A stretch of DNA of 64,000 nt from Rahnella laticis. Lineage in GTDB: Bacteria; Pseudomonadota; Gammaproteobacteria; Enterobacterales; Enterobacteriaceae. Position numbers and translations under genes: made by a program. This document shows, one piece after another, positions 38,701 to 47,673 of the stretch (within the stretch, counting starts at the first letter, position 1; each line of letters begins with the position of its first letter). The DNA lies in NCBI RefSeq assembly GCF_015644585.1, contig NZ_JADOBI010000001.1:655658-719657 (forward strand), read 5' to 3'. The notes below the pieces were generated by a model. It saw only the letters and a program-made list of their open reading frames with translations, was not told the origin of the DNA and searched no databases.

Positions 38701-38874
38701 ATGAAGGTTATTTCCGGAAGGAAAGATGCGAACGAGTATATAAGGAAATAACGCGCAGAGGGAAGGAGAAATAGAATAACCCGGCGGTAAATTTGTCAGG
38801 ATAATTAAAGAGAGCGAATAACAGCGGCTTCTGTTATTCGCATGTTAATTAACGTGCGGCTTCAGGTAATAATA
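38701..38874. promoter_or_regulatory. Intergenic region between the cus operon and the CorA-family gene
   Basis: 174 bp upstream of the first cus-operon gene. It should hold the operon promoter, but no CusR-like palindrome could be identified with confidence. An inverted repeat around AACAGCGGCTTCTGTT (about 38820-38835) lies near the end of the CorA-family gene. Confidence 0.35.
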
Positions 38875-39882
38875 TCAGAGCCAGCCCGATTTTTTGAGTT
38901 TCCAGTATAACCATGCGCAACCGGCGACCGTGACACCCAGCGTGACCGGATATCCCCACCAGTCGTCCAGCTCCGGCATGTTTTTAAAGTTCATGCCGTA
39001 CAGGCTGAATATCACCGTCGGGATCGCCAGAATCGCCCCCCAGCCCGCGAGGCGCTGCACCACTTCATTCTGATGCACCGACACCAGCGCCAGATTCACG
39101 TGCATGGCGTTCGAAAGCATTTCGCGCATATCGTCGGTGGTGCGGATCACCTGATTCGCGTGATCCTGCACGTCACGAATATAGGCACGCAGGCTTTTTG
39201 GCATCAGCTCTTCATAATGGTGGCTGAGCTGGTTACAGATATCTTCCATCGGCACGGCAGCGTTGCGCAGCGAAAGCAGATCGCGGCGCAGTTTATACAC
39301 CTGCTGCACGGCCTGCTGGTTAAACGTGTTCTGGAACATCAGCTTTTCGATGGCGTCGAATTCTTCGGTGTAGCGGTGCAGGATTTCCAGGTAGTTATCG
39401 ACGATGGAATCCAGCACGCAATACAGCGCGTAAGCCGGCCCTTTGCTCATCATGTCCGGGCGTTCTTCGGCGTGTTTGCGGATTTGTTTGTAGCTCGAGG
39501 ATGCGCCGTGGCGGATGGTGATCAGAAAATTTTTGCCGAGAAACAGATGCGTTTCGCCGTACTCGATCGTCTCATTCACCTTTTGCGCGGTGTGCGTGAC
39601 GATAAACAGCGACTCGCCGTACTGCTCGATCTTCGGCCGCTGATGGGCGGTGAGCGCATCTTCAATTGCCAGGTCATGCAGCCCGAACTCTTCCTGAATA
39701 CTGCGCATGTACGCATCTTCCGGCTGCCACAAACCGAGCCACACAAAGGTGTCCGGCTCTTTCAGCACTTCACTGATATCTTCGACGGTGACTTCCTGCA
39801 ACCGCTTGCCGTCACGGTAGGCAACGCTGTTGATCACTGAATCGCAGCTGGGTTTTTTATCTTCGTTAGAAATGTCGTTCAT
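38875..39882 (-). CDS. CorA-family divalent metal channel
   Basis: 335 aa. A long acidic cytoplasmic domain (1-270) with extended helices is followed by two C-terminal membrane helices. The diagnostic YGMNF motif (in IFSLYGMNFKNMPELDDWWG) sits after the first, and the protein ends in a basic tail (WKLKKSGWL). Pentamers carry Mg2+, and often Co2+ or Ni2+, through the membrane. It differs clearly from E. coli CorA in the cytoplasmic domain and looks more like the Thermotoga-type CorA branch, so it may be a second CorA beside a housekeeping one. It has no operon partner. Confidence 0.9.
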   Translation of the reverse strand: MNDISNEDKKPSCDSVINSVAYRDGKRLQEVTVEDISEVLKEPDTFVWLGLWQPEDAYMRSIQEEFGLHDLAIEDALTAHQRPKIEQYGESLFIVTHTAQKVNETIEYGETHLFLGKNFLITIRHGASSSYKQIRKHAEERPDMMSKGPAYALYCVLDSIVDNYLEILHRYTEEFDAIEKLMFQNTFNQQAVQQVYKLRRDLLSLRNAAVPMEDICNQLSHHYEELMPKSLRAYIRDVQDHANQVIRTTDDMREMLSNAMHVNLALVSVHQNEVVQRLAGWGAILAIPTVIFSLYGMNFKNMPELDDWWGYPVTLGVTVAGCAWLYWKLKKSGWL

Positions 39883-39906
39883 TTTTTACCCGATTGTTAT
39901 TCAGAC

Positions 39907-39930
39907 GAAAATCCCGCCCGCAGGCAGGAT
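39907..39930 (-). terminator. Terminator downstream of the T6SS operon
   Basis: On the minus strand ATCCTGCC pairs with GGCGGGAT around TGCG, one mismatch or wobble, followed by TTTTC. It lies about 90 bp after the tssG stop and just upstream of the CorA-family gene. Confidence 0.65.
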
Positions 39931-40017
39931 TACTTTCAATGTCTGAACAGAATAGCGCAGTCTGATGGAAATGCGTTTACCGGGGTTCTGAAAAGGGTGT
40001 TTCAAAACAGGCCAGCT

Positions 40018-41076
40018 TTACCTGACGTGTTTTTTATCCCGGATCCGCCCCAGCTTCATCGTTACCTGATCCGGCATTTCATCCAGATTATCCTCGCGCA
40101 GCCCCAGCACCACGTTATAACCCATCAGCAGTGAACGGTCGCCGAGGCGCGGCAAAGGAGCCAGTTTCATCGGGATAGTCAGCGTCAGGCTGGCATCGTA
40201 GTCACACCCCAGATAGACGCGCATCAGGGTAAAGACATCTTCCCGCAGCTGGCCGCCGGGCAACCAGCCTCTGGCTTCTGCCGCGTCTTCGGTAAACATC
40301 TCAACGCCGATGCAGTAGTTTGCATCCGTGATTTCACTGCCCAACACCAGATGATCGCCCAGTTTTTGCTGGGCTGAAAACGTGAATTTCGCCCGTTTCC
40401 CGGCAGGCATTCGTGTGATTTTATGCGGTTTGACCGTCACCTGCGTATTCGGGGCCTGCGTGCGGATCACACTGGCGATACCTTCCGCCGTCCGTGTGGT
40501 TCTGACCAGCGGTTGCAGTATGGCCAGCAGCCGGGAGGCGGGGACATCACCGCTGTCGGTGATGCCGGCCAGGGCCATCAGGCTGCGCGATGTTTTGTCG
40601 GTGCCGCCGTGCTCAAAGGAGGCAGGGTAACTGTACTTTCGCCAGATGCGGTAAAACTGCGTCATCATCCGGTGGTTGAAAATGTCTAAAAAGGCTTCCA
40701 GCCCTTCATGGCCTTCGCGCCGCTGGGCAATGTCATCGATGTAACGGGTCGGCAACGGGGAATCCACGCCGTACAATCCCATAAACGTGGTGCGCACCGT
40801 CGGCGGCGCGTCTGGTCGTTCCGGATCCGTTTCTACTGCTTTCAGCTCGCTGACCGGAAAACCCATTCCGGGGTGCGGACGAAAACGCACCGGGTCGTCT
40901 TTCGGCGTGAAGGTGCTGCCTATTGGTTTCTGAGCAGACAACTGTTTTTCCAGCATCTGGCAAAAGCGATAGAAATTAAAGGCGTGTGAGCGGTCTTTAC
41001 CGTCCTTGTCACGCCAGAATTCCTTCAGGACGTCCTCTTTCTTTTTTGCATGGTCATTAAAATCATCTGGCGTCAT
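40018..41076 (-). CDS. tssG: T6SS baseplate protein TssG
   Basis: 352 aa starting MTPDDFNDHAKKKEDVLKEF at 41076, where the ATG overlaps the tssF stop as TGATG. TssG features are present: the FYRFCQMLEKQL segment near 35, the RFRPHPGMGFPVSEL block, GLYGVDSPLPTRYIDDIAQR and the long C-terminal beta-rich part. TssG forms the baseplate wedge with TssF, TssE and TssK. It is the last gene of the T6SS block; no tssJ or tssE follows, and a terminator lies downstream. Confidence 0.93.
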   Translation of the reverse strand: MTPDDFNDHAKKKEDVLKEFWRDKDGKDRSHAFNFYRFCQMLEKQLSAQKPIGSTFTPKDDPVRFRPHPGMGFPVSELKAVETDPERPDAPPTVRTTFMGLYGVDSPLPTRYIDDIAQRREGHEGLEAFLDIFNHRMMTQFYRIWRKYSYPASFEHGGTDKTSRSLMALAGITDSGDVPASRLLAILQPLVRTTRTAEGIASVIRTQAPNTQVTVKPHKITRMPAGKRAKFTFSAQQKLGDHLVLGSEITDANYCIGVEMFTEDAAEARGWLPGGQLREDVFTLMRVYLGCDYDASLTLTIPMKLAPLPRLGDRSLLMGYNVVLGLREDNLDEMPDQVTMKLGRIRDKKHVR

Positions 41077-42851
41077 CAGAACAGCACCCGTGTCAGGCGT
41101 CGTTCCGGCCACGCCCATTGTGTTCCGGACTGACTGAGCGTCACCGTCAGCTGCGTGAAGCGGCGGATATCGGCGTACTGGGTGTAAAACTGCTCCAGAA
41201 CCTCACAAAACAGCAGCGCGTCGCCGTGCCCTAAGAACAGATGTTCATCCAGCGTCACGCGGATCGCCACGCCGTGCCAGCCTTCGGCAGGGTAATGTGA
41301 CGGCTTATATTCAACGTGCGTAATGCCCGCAATGCGACGGGCATTGTCCGGATCATGCGTCCAGTCCAGCAGCGTCAGCGCGTGACGCAGCGTTTCGATT
41401 TCCATCAGGCCGGCAATGGCCTGCGGATGAAGTAATGACAGCACCTGCCACTGATAAAGTTCGGTGCCCGGTGGGTAATACGGCATGGACGGGCGCGTGC
41501 GGGGCGCACATTTCAGCTCAAGGTTACCGAGGGCCATTTCGCCGTCGAAGACGCTTTCCTGTAACGCCATGCGCGGGTACGCGCCGTTGGTGCAGGTCAT
41601 GTTCAGGCGCATTTTCAGGCCGTCCTGTTCAGCATGCGTCCGGCCACCGAGCATCAGAATGGTTTCGTTCAGCCCGGACGTGCCGCGGTACATGCGGGTG
41701 TGGTAATAACGGTCGGGCCAGGACTTTTCATATTTCAGCATCCCGCCTTTCTGGCGGAACTGGCTGTAGGGCACATAGCTGAATTCGGCGTTGTCTTCGG
41801 TGACTTCCGCGACATCGTTTACTGCGTAAATCTCGGTATGGCCGTCGCTCAGCCGGTGCGGCCGCAGGCGGTAATCGCTGACCGCCGTGGTCACGGTCAG
41901 CGGCTGAGCCAGCAGGCGGAACAGGTTTATGACCGGCACGCAGTGCATGCGGATGGCATCCGGCGGCACGGCCAAATCGTACGGCCAGCGTTCGCAGAGC
42001 GTCACCTCGATATCAAATGCCGTGGTCTCCGGCGGGAAATTCAGGGTTTCCAGCCCGCGCAGCTGCATAAAGAAATAACGTTCGGGTGAGGTGAAATACT
42101 CCAGCCACGGGCGCACTTCGCCGCACAGCGCCGGGCTGTTGCTTTCCGGCCACAGGCTTGCCTCACTTTCGGTCTGCCAGCGCGGGATAAATTGCGCCTC
42201 CACCGGCATCAGCCCGGTTGATTCCAGCCAGAACCGCACGTTCACCCGTTTCACCTGACGGCTGAGGGCCAGATACAGCGCCGACTGCAGCACGCGGTCG
42301 CCGTTAAGATACAGGCTGAGATCCTGCCAGTCGGCGGGGCGGATTTCGGTCAGCGCGGGCAAGGTGAAGCGCAGCCGCAGCGCCTGCTGTCCTTCATGCA
42401 GGGTGCAGAGCGACACATTATCGAGCGCAAACGGATGCACTTTCAGCGGTCGGACGGTGCGGTAGGCGCAGCGCTGGCGGTCATTGCCCGGCGGCTGGGT
42501 GAACAGTTCGCTTTCTGCCGGTAATACCTCTTCGCGCACGTGCAGCTCCGGCGCGGCGGGCGTCAGTTCGACCACGGCGGTGGAGGGCAGCGTGCGGTTA
42601 ATCACGGGCAGGAGATGCGAAAGCAGCGGCTCGGTCAGTTCCGGAATGTCGTCATCAATCTTCTGCCGCAGTTTGGCCATCATCAGTGAAAAGCCCTGAA
42701 ACAACCGCTCGACCGATTCATCACGCGGCACCGGGCTGTCATCCAGACCCAGCGCACGGCCCAGCTCCGGGAATTCTTTCGCAAACTCCAGCCCGGCTTC
42801 CTTCAGGTAGCGCATTTCGCCGTCAAAATATTTTAAGAAATCGTCTTCCAT
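41076..42851 (-). CDS. tssF: T6SS baseplate protein TssF
   Basis: 591 aa starting MEDDFLKYFDGEMRYLKEAG at 42851; a longer frame to 42902 is less likely because this start matches the family. TssF hallmarks include the N-terminal YYxxEMxxLRxxAxEFAxxFP-like segment (FAKEFPELGRALG), DDSPVPRDESVERLFQGFSL and DIPELTEPLLSHLLP. It is the main wedge protein of the baseplate, partnering TssG, to which it is coupled by a one-base stop/start overlap. It starts 13 bp after tssM. Confidence 0.94.
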   Translation of the reverse strand: MEDDFLKYFDGEMRYLKEAGLEFAKEFPELGRALGLDDSPVPRDESVERLFQGFSLMMAKLRQKIDDDIPELTEPLLSHLLPVINRTLPSTAVVELTPAAPELHVREEVLPAESELFTQPPGNDRQRCAYRTVRPLKVHPFALDNVSLCTLHEGQQALRLRFTLPALTEIRPADWQDLSLYLNGDRVLQSALYLALSRQVKRVNVRFWLESTGLMPVEAQFIPRWQTESEASLWPESNSPALCGEVRPWLEYFTSPERYFFMQLRGLETLNFPPETTAFDIEVTLCERWPYDLAVPPDAIRMHCVPVINLFRLLAQPLTVTTAVSDYRLRPHRLSDGHTEIYAVNDVAEVTEDNAEFSYVPYSQFRQKGGMLKYEKSWPDRYYHTRMYRGTSGLNETILMLGGRTHAEQDGLKMRLNMTCTNGAYPRMALQESVFDGEMALGNLELKCAPRTRPSMPYYPPGTELYQWQVLSLLHPQAIAGLMEIETLRHALTLLDWTHDPDNARRIAGITHVEYKPSHYPAEGWHGVAIRVTLDEHLFLGHGDALLFCEVLEQFYTQYADIRRFTQLTVTLSQSGTQWAWPERRLTRVLF

Positions 42852-42864
42852 GTCGTTACCTGTG

Positions 42865-45800
42865 TTAACGGAATATCGTGTCGGGGAGCCGGAAGCCATC
42901 AAGGCTCAGCAAACTGACGGGGTCGTTCCCGGCGGTAAAGACCAGCCGGTAGTTGAGCGGCAGGCCGTCTTCTGCGGTCCAGACCACCTGATAATGAGTG
43001 TCGTCCACCGGCGAGATTTTGGCCTTCTTCAGCAGGCGGTAAAATGCCCAGGTGCCCGGCGTATCGAAATAGAGTCGCGCACCGGCGCGCACGCTGGTCC
43101 ACACCAGTTCGGCATTGGGATAATAGGTGTCGCCCGGCCACTGAATATCCGTCCAGAACGGCATCTGATTAAAATACACCAGCTTCTGACCGTCGATGCT
43201 CAGTTCGGTCTGCACCACGTCTCTGGCCGTGCCCGCCTGCAGTTTGAAACGAAAACCCCAACCGTTATCGTTCAGCGCATGACCCAAACGGTCGAGCTGA
43301 TTCAGCTTACTGAGAAAGGCCGGATTGATCGCCAGCCCCGGCGGCAGCTTGTCGGCCTTCTGCCAGCGGTTGTCTTTGTACTCCAGCACGCCGTTCAGGT
43401 GCTCGCGGATAAAACTGACAATCTGGCCCGTTTGCGGATTGATAAAATCATTCAGCGCCACCAGCGACGCGTCTTTCGGGCTGCCGGTGAAGGGGAAGGT
43501 GTTATCGAATTCTTTATGCCATGCTGCAGCAATCTTCTGCTGCCACCGCGCATCCATGCCTTTCACGCCGGTGGTCATCACGCCTTTCCAGGTCTGGCTG
43601 AGCGGCGCTAAAAAAAGCGCCTGCGCCATAGGCTGCCAGCCGTTGCCCAATTGAACACGCAGGCGGGCGGGTAACTCAGAGACCGTGTTATCGATTTGCG
43701 TGCCGCGAAACACCGATTGCGACAACGCCGCCGTGCCGCCGCTGGCCGCCGACAGGTTGCGCATCTTGTCGCGTAGCCCTGCGGTTTGTGACCGCCACGC
43801 AGATAACGTAAGTCCGTTGCTTTTACCTGCACCGGTCGCCATTGAAACGATGCCGCCAAACACCGGTTGCAGCGCGGGATTCAGCTCATTGCGCCGTGCG
43901 TTCGGGCTGCCTGCAAGACCCTGCCACGCCAGTTGTTTCATCAGGGCTATTTGCGGTGAACGGCTGACGTCAGAGGCGAGCGCCAGTTGTTCCGCCGGAT
44001 CCGCCGCCGTGTGCGCCTTCAGCTGGTTCAGCGTTTTCTGCCACGCGGTGCCGTATTCGGCAAAGTAGCGCGCCGTTAACCGTTCACCCAGTGCGGCGGG
44101 TGACAGCGAGGTTTCCACCGGATGCCCCGGTTCTGCCAGCACCCAGCCGACCTGCTCCTGACGCTGTTTTACCAGCGCCGCAATCTCCGGCGCTATCGCA
44201 CCTTCATACGCCTGACGGGTAAAGCTGCCCGGCACTTCTGCCCCGAGGGTAAACATCCCGCCGGTCTCCTGACCGTCAAGCAGCTGTGTCAGCGACAAAT
44301 CGCCGAAGTTGCGCGACGTGCGGTAAATCAGGGAACCATAAAGTTTTTGTTCTGCGTCCGCGCCGCTCATGGCGTTCAGCAAGGCCGACCGCGCCTGAGC
44401 GACCGCCGTGCTGTCAGGCGTGATTTTCCAGTCAGGATGAAGCGCAAGCTGTGAGGCAAAAAAAGCAATATCCTGCGGCGCAATGTTATTCAGCAACGGC
44501 GTCAGCTGCTGTGCTAAGTACTGTTGTGCATCTGCATCCGTAGTTTTGTCGGGATGTGACAGCATCAGATAGGTTTTCAGGGCGTCATAAGACGGCGTGG
44601 GTGATACCAGCGCCGCGCCCAGCTGCTTCTGCGCCGGTTGAACGATAAGCCTCTCCGCCAGCGCCGGGTATTCCAGCCAGAGCGCGGGAAGCAGAGAATC
44701 CGTAACGTCCAGACCAAAACGGCGGTACAGCGGCGTCCCCTGTTCCTGCTGAGTCAGTAAGGTTTGCACTCTCTGTTGTAATGAAGACAAGACGGCAGGC
44801 GAGGGCGAGTTTTTTGCCTGCCGGACCTGCTCCGCGCTGCCGGTGACCAGCCGGTAATTACTGATGCCGGACACGATTGTACCAATGGCTAATACCAGCA
44901 TCGCGGTCGCGGCGCTCCACTGCGCCATCGCCCGTGTATTTACGCCCACGGGATGTCCGGCGCGCCGGCTGATATTCGCGGCCAGTTCCTGCCAGACGGG
45001 TGAACTGGCGCACTCATGCGGGCTGTACGCCCGTAATGTCAGCGCCGGTGAAAACGCCACGCCGTACAGCGGCAGCGGACGATAGCTGTTCAGCAGCGGC
45101 TTGAAAGCCTCTGTCCAGCCAGCCAGACGGGCTTTTAAATCGCTGGCCAGTTGCAGCAAAAACGTATGCCGAAGGTTCCCGCTGATTTGTGCCATGCCCT
45201 GCGCGCGAAGTTCGGGGAGCAGGGATTCAACGGCGGACGATAAAGATTCTGAGGTCAGCCTTTTGTCTTCGAATACACCGGCCAGCTGCACCGCACGTTC
45301 CGGCTGCGGCCACTTCTCTTCGCGCCGGTCCAGCAGACAGACCGGCAGCTCCCAGCGCAGATGATTACGGACGATTTCGTAACCGCGAAGCACGGAATCT
45401 GCCTGCTCCGCCTGACTATAGTGCGTCTCATGGCTGACCAAGATCAGCGCATCGGCCGGGGCGTGAGGACGCAGGCGACGTAAAGCCTGAAGGTCTGCGA
45501 TATGGCCCCCCGCGGCAAGCGAGCCACCCCACAACAGCACAGTATTGCCGACCGTCATCCAGCCAGATTGAATCAGCCCCGGCGCGACCGCTTCAATATC
45601 CGTCGCTTCGCCCATCACCAGCAGCCAGGGGAGTTTGCGTTTCCAGCGCAGGCCGTAGTGCCTGCTCAGACTTGTCCTGAGATGCGGGAAGTCAATGACC
45701 GGTTGTTGCTTTGGTGCTTCATCTCGCTCAACCGTGTTCGGTTTTAACGGGGCACTATATTCACTGGAAGAACCGAATAACGATATTGCTGAAAGCAGTA

Positions 45801-45960
45801 ATGCCGTTATTGCGAGCAGGCAGAAGGCAATCATCAAAAATACCGGGATTTCGGTTTTTGGTGACAAGACATGGCTTTGCCCGATGATCACAAACAGGAT
45901 CACCCCGAACATCAGCAACAGAAGCAAAACGCTGGCGGCGCGCAAAATCCCTTTGAACAT
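42865..45960 (-). CDS. tssM: T6SS membrane-complex protein TssM (IcmF), P-loop degenerate
   Basis: 1031 aa. Two N-terminal membrane helices (about 8-28 and 40-62), a cytoplasmic domain, a third helix near 365 (AMAQWSAATAMLVLAIGTIV) and a large periplasmic domain match TssM. Where many TssM proteins have a GxxxxGKT loop after LPW, this one has LPWLLVMGEATDIEAVAPGL, with no Lys/Thr of a Walker A motif, so nucleotide binding is unlikely; some T6SS subtypes are known to lack it. TssM spans the envelope with TssL and TssJ, neither of which is encoded here. It is 6 bp downstream of the membrane-protein gene. Confidence 0.88.
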   Translation of the reverse strand: MFKGILRAASVLLLLLMFGVILFVIIGQSHVLSPKTEIPVFLMIAFCLLAITALLLSAISLFGSSSEYSAPLKPNTVERDEAPKQQPVIDFPHLRTSLSRHYGLRWKRKLPWLLVMGEATDIEAVAPGLIQSGWMTVGNTVLLWGGSLAAGGHIADLQALRRLRPHAPADALILVSHETHYSQAEQADSVLRGYEIVRNHLRWELPVCLLDRREEKWPQPERAVQLAGVFEDKRLTSESLSSAVESLLPELRAQGMAQISGNLRHTFLLQLASDLKARLAGWTEAFKPLLNSYRPLPLYGVAFSPALTLRAYSPHECASSPVWQELAANISRRAGHPVGVNTRAMAQWSAATAMLVLAIGTIVSGISNYRLVTGSAEQVRQAKNSPSPAVLSSLQQRVQTLLTQQEQGTPLYRRFGLDVTDSLLPALWLEYPALAERLIVQPAQKQLGAALVSPTPSYDALKTYLMLSHPDKTTDADAQQYLAQQLTPLLNNIAPQDIAFFASQLALHPDWKITPDSTAVAQARSALLNAMSGADAEQKLYGSLIYRTSRNFGDLSLTQLLDGQETGGMFTLGAEVPGSFTRQAYEGAIAPEIAALVKQRQEQVGWVLAEPGHPVETSLSPAALGERLTARYFAEYGTAWQKTLNQLKAHTAADPAEQLALASDVSRSPQIALMKQLAWQGLAGSPNARRNELNPALQPVFGGIVSMATGAGKSNGLTLSAWRSQTAGLRDKMRNLSAASGGTAALSQSVFRGTQIDNTVSELPARLRVQLGNGWQPMAQALFLAPLSQTWKGVMTTGVKGMDARWQQKIAAAWHKEFDNTFPFTGSPKDASLVALNDFINPQTGQIVSFIREHLNGVLEYKDNRWQKADKLPPGLAINPAFLSKLNQLDRLGHALNDNGWGFRFKLQAGTARDVVQTELSIDGQKLVYFNQMPFWTDIQWPGDTYYPNAELVWTSVRAGARLYFDTPGTWAFYRLLKKAKISPVDDTHYQVVWTAEDGLPLNYRLVFTAGNDPVSLLSLDGFRLPDTIFR

Positions 45961-45966
45961 TATGGG

Positions 45967-47409
45967 TTAATCCCTGAGTGACGCATTGGCGTCCTGTATA
46001 AATTGCGGTTTTTGGATCTTGTTAACCACAGCCCGAAGCGCAATGACGCTTCCGGGCAAGGTGATAAACAATGAAAAGACAATGGCGGTGAATCCCCAAC
46101 CGGAAAATAGCCACTGCGGCCACGCATTTCCAAGACACCAAAACAGCACCAAATTGAACAGCAAACTTAATGCAACACATCCCGCAGGATAGGGGACCGG
46201 TGGCAAATTTTCTGTTGGATGGCTGATGACTGATTCCTGAGCACCCACAACCATCGCCCAGGCATTTTTTCCGTCATCGTGGATCAGCCACTGCCCACCC
46301 TGACCTCGTTCGACCATCAGCGCGGCGGCGCTCATCAGCAACGCGCCGCTGAGCGCACCGTATTGTTCATTATCTTTATCAAAGTCCAGCAGGCCGCCCA
46401 TGGGCGCAGATGCGCGCAGTGGCAGTTTGAGTTCATAAACCAGAGTGCTGAGCTTTTGGCGCATGCTGTCTGCCAGCCCGCTGAACCAGACAAGGCGTAT
46501 CGATTCTGTCGGTTGTTGCTGCATATCCCGCTGTTCTGTCAGTTCAGAAGCTAACCGGTCGGTTTTGACCGGCATTGCCCGGAACAAACGGGTCGCCGTT
46601 TTGCTCTCTGCGGCATTGAGCAGTGACGGCGGGACAAGCAACAGCGCAGTGGCAATTTCTGAAAGCGCTTCATCCGGTTTTCGGTAATGCATCGCGAGCA
46701 TTAAAACGGGATGGCGGGAGGCAAGAACTGAGTCATTCCAGAGGGGAAAAAGCGAAGAGTCAGGCAGCAGGTTTACAGTGAATTTTTTAGCGGGGAAACG
46801 TTCAGCCAAAATTGAGTAAAGCTTATGCTGTTCGGCCTCATCAACCTCGCCAGAAGTTTGCAGATAAACCGACACATCTTCATTTTTAAGCGTGGTATTC
46901 AGCGTCGGGGCGATTTCATCAAGCAGGGCATGACATAAGCGTTCAAAGCGATTTATTCCCGGTATCAGGGTTTCTTCAGGAAAGAGAACCTTAGGCATAC
47001 CGGCCACATCATCTGATGCCTCCGCCTTCTCAATACCCGCTTTACGCAACAGAAGCTGACTATCAGGCGTCAGCATGACGACTTTGACCACGCAAAGAGA
47101 GTCCTGCGCCCAGCGTTGCCAGGCGGCAGACGTATTATGCTGCCACCATAATGCGTTAAAGCAGCACAGCGCCTGAATTTCCCAACCCAGTAAATAGAGT
47201 GTCAAGAAAAACAACGTTCCCGCCAGCGCATAGCCCGTCAGCGGAAGATAAAAACCAGAAGCTAACGCAGGCAGGCCATCAGCAGGGGAATTGAGCACCA
47301 CCCATGCCAGCGATGCCAGAAACCCGGCACCGAGGATAAAAACGCAAATCCACGGTGACCATGCGGCCGCTTTTTCAGGCACTGGCGCTTTCGGTACTGA
47401 CCATCCCAT
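45967..47409 (-). CDS. T6SS-associated membrane protein of unknown function
   Basis: 480 aa from MGWSVPKAPVPEK (ATG at 47409, overlapping the PAAR stop as TGATG). Membrane helices lie at about 18-38 and 50-75 and a further pair near the C-terminus (about 410-460), with a large soluble domain between them. No catalytic motif is visible. Proteins of this layout often sit between PAAR and tssM in enterobacterial T6SS clusters, so it is probably an accessory of the membrane complex. I do not recognise a named family. Confidence 0.7.
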   Translation of the reverse strand: MGWSVPKAPVPEKAAAWSPWICVFILGAGFLASLAWVVLNSPADGLPALASGFYLPLTGYALAGTLFFLTLYLLGWEIQALCCFNALWWQHNTSAAWQRWAQDSLCVVKVVMLTPDSQLLLRKAGIEKAEASDDVAGMPKVLFPEETLIPGINRFERLCHALLDEIAPTLNTTLKNEDVSVYLQTSGEVDEAEQHKLYSILAERFPAKKFTVNLLPDSSLFPLWNDSVLASRHPVLMLAMHYRKPDEALSEIATALLLVPPSLLNAAESKTATRLFRAMPVKTDRLASELTEQRDMQQQPTESIRLVWFSGLADSMRQKLSTLVYELKLPLRASAPMGGLLDFDKDNEQYGALSGALLMSAAALMVERGQGGQWLIHDDGKNAWAMVVGAQESVISHPTENLPPVPYPAGCVALSLLFNLVLFWCLGNAWPQWLFSGWGFTAIVFSLFITLPGSVIALRAVVNKIQKPQFIQDANASLRD

Positions 47410-47672
47410 CAGCCGATCTCCATATCCTGCAGGGTGGCAATCACCACGGAACCACATTCTGTTCTGAAACCGTGCAAGACGATCCCGCGTCCATTTTCTT
47501 CATAAGCAGAGGCATCACCCTCAGTGATGCGGTTAGTCCCATGTTCCGGACAGGTCACTGTGTCATTCAGTAATGCGGCTTTCTTGCCCGCTAATTCAAA
47601 ACTGGATGAGGCCGAGGAAACTTTGCCACCGTGTGAGGTGGGATCTCCGAGTACTACGGCGAATTTGCTCAT
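47409..47672 (-). CDS. PAAR-domain spike tip protein
   Basis: 87 aa starting MSKFAVVLGDPTSHGGKV. It is a PAAR-like fold almost without extension: GDPTSHGGKV, the CPEHG segment, and a late Cys (TECG), providing His/Cys ligands for the zinc at the tip. It caps the VgrG trimer and helps attach cargo. The start at 47672 is favoured by homology; an ATG 12 nt upstream overlaps the lipase gene. It lies directly after the lipase gene (1-bp gap) and is translationally coupled to the next one. Confidence 0.88.
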   Translation of the reverse strand: MSKFAVVLGDPTSHGGKVSSASSSFELAGKKAALLNDTVTCPEHGTNRITEGDASAYEENGRGIVLHGFRTECGSVVIATLQDMEIG

Positions 47673-47673
47673 G

